Translations under genes and position numbers: made by a program
Shown here: in pieces, positions 5,955-6,026 of the stretch
Numbering within the stretch: position 1 is the first letter of the stretch
How the letters are laid out: the number at the start of each line of letters is the position of its first letter
From: Desulfobacterales bacterium
GTDB taxonomy: Bacteria > Desulfobacterota > Desulfobacteria > Desulfobacterales > JAFDCJ01
NCBI GenBank assembly: GCA_029932495.1
Contig: JAOZPY010000183.1
Coordinates: 1 to 6,026 of the forward strand
Direction: 5' to 3'
DNA: 6,026 nt
Notes under the pieces: model-generated
The model's database searches: none
Seen by the model: only the letters and a program-made list of their open reading frames with translations
What the model was told of the DNA's origin: nothing

Positions 5955-6026
5955 TGGAGCCCACGACCGGGATCGAACCGGTGAACCTCTTCCTTACCAA
6001 GGAAGCGCTCTACCGACTGAGCTACG
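5955..6026 (-). tRNA. tRNA-Thr(GGT), 5' end cut by window edge
   Basis: The minus strand folds as a tRNA lacking its first five bases. It has a D stem GCTC/GAGC with loop AGTCGGTA, anticodon stem CTTCC/GGAAG with loop TTGGTAA (anticodon GGT, which reads ACC and ACT), T stem ACCGG/CCGGT with loop TTCGATC, 3' acceptor strand CGTGGGC, discriminator T and an encoded CCA (5955-5957). The missing 5' bases should be GCCCA. The variable region counts six bases (AGGTTC), one more than the usual five. In many proteobacteria a tRNA-Thr immediately precedes tufB and is cotranscribed with it; the 117-nt spacing to tuf here suggests the same. Confidence 0.95.

Overview
The window is a stretch of core translation machinery, all encoded on the minus strand. 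Read in the direction of transcription (from high to low coordinates) it holds a tRNA-Thr(GGT) cut by the window edge, tuf (EF-Tu), and then the S10 ribosomal-protein operon in its universal order: rpsJ, rplC, rplD, rplW, rplB, rpsS, rplV, rpsC, and the first two codons of rplP. All the proteins are full length and keep the expected family motifs. I see no pseudogene, insertion sequence, phage gene, CRISPR array or defence gene, and no gene-free stretch longer than 166 bases.

The organism is a bacterium. The L2 C-terminus (DHPMGGGEGRSSGGRHP), the MCKGLLGKK start of L3, the near-even base composition and the gene order fit Desulfobacterota (the former Deltaproteobacteria), perhaps the Desulfobacterales. 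This rests on remembered family features, not on a search.

Layout: tRNA-Thr (5955 to the edge), a 117-nt spacer able to form competing hairpins, tuf (4644-5837), rpsJ (4276-4587), a 166-nt spacer, rplC (3474-4109), a 98-nt spacer with a strong hairpin, rplD (2752-3375) overlapping rplW (2468-2755) by ATGA, a 62-nt spacer with a perfect hairpin, rplB (1578-2405), rpsS (1237-1518), a 120-nt spacer, rplV (772-1116), rpsC (106-759) from a TTG start, a 99-nt spacer and rplP. The proteins are co-expressed: S10, S19 and S3 build the 30S head; L3, L4, L23, L2, L22 and L16 build the 50S core, exit tunnel and peptidyl-transferase surroundings; EF-Tu delivers aminoacyl-tRNA to the finished ribosome.

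No undescribed system stands out. What deserves a second look is the architecture. (1) A tRNA-Thr sits directly upstream of a tuf that is followed by rpsJ, a hybrid of the usual tufB and tufA contexts, which points to recombination or misassembly through tuf. (2) The Lys and Glu codon choice of tuf differs sharply from that of its operon neighbours. (3) Unusually long spacers in the S10 operon carry hairpins close to ribosome binding sites. (4) There is a possible short ORF overlapping the rplC start, and a TTG start for rpsC.
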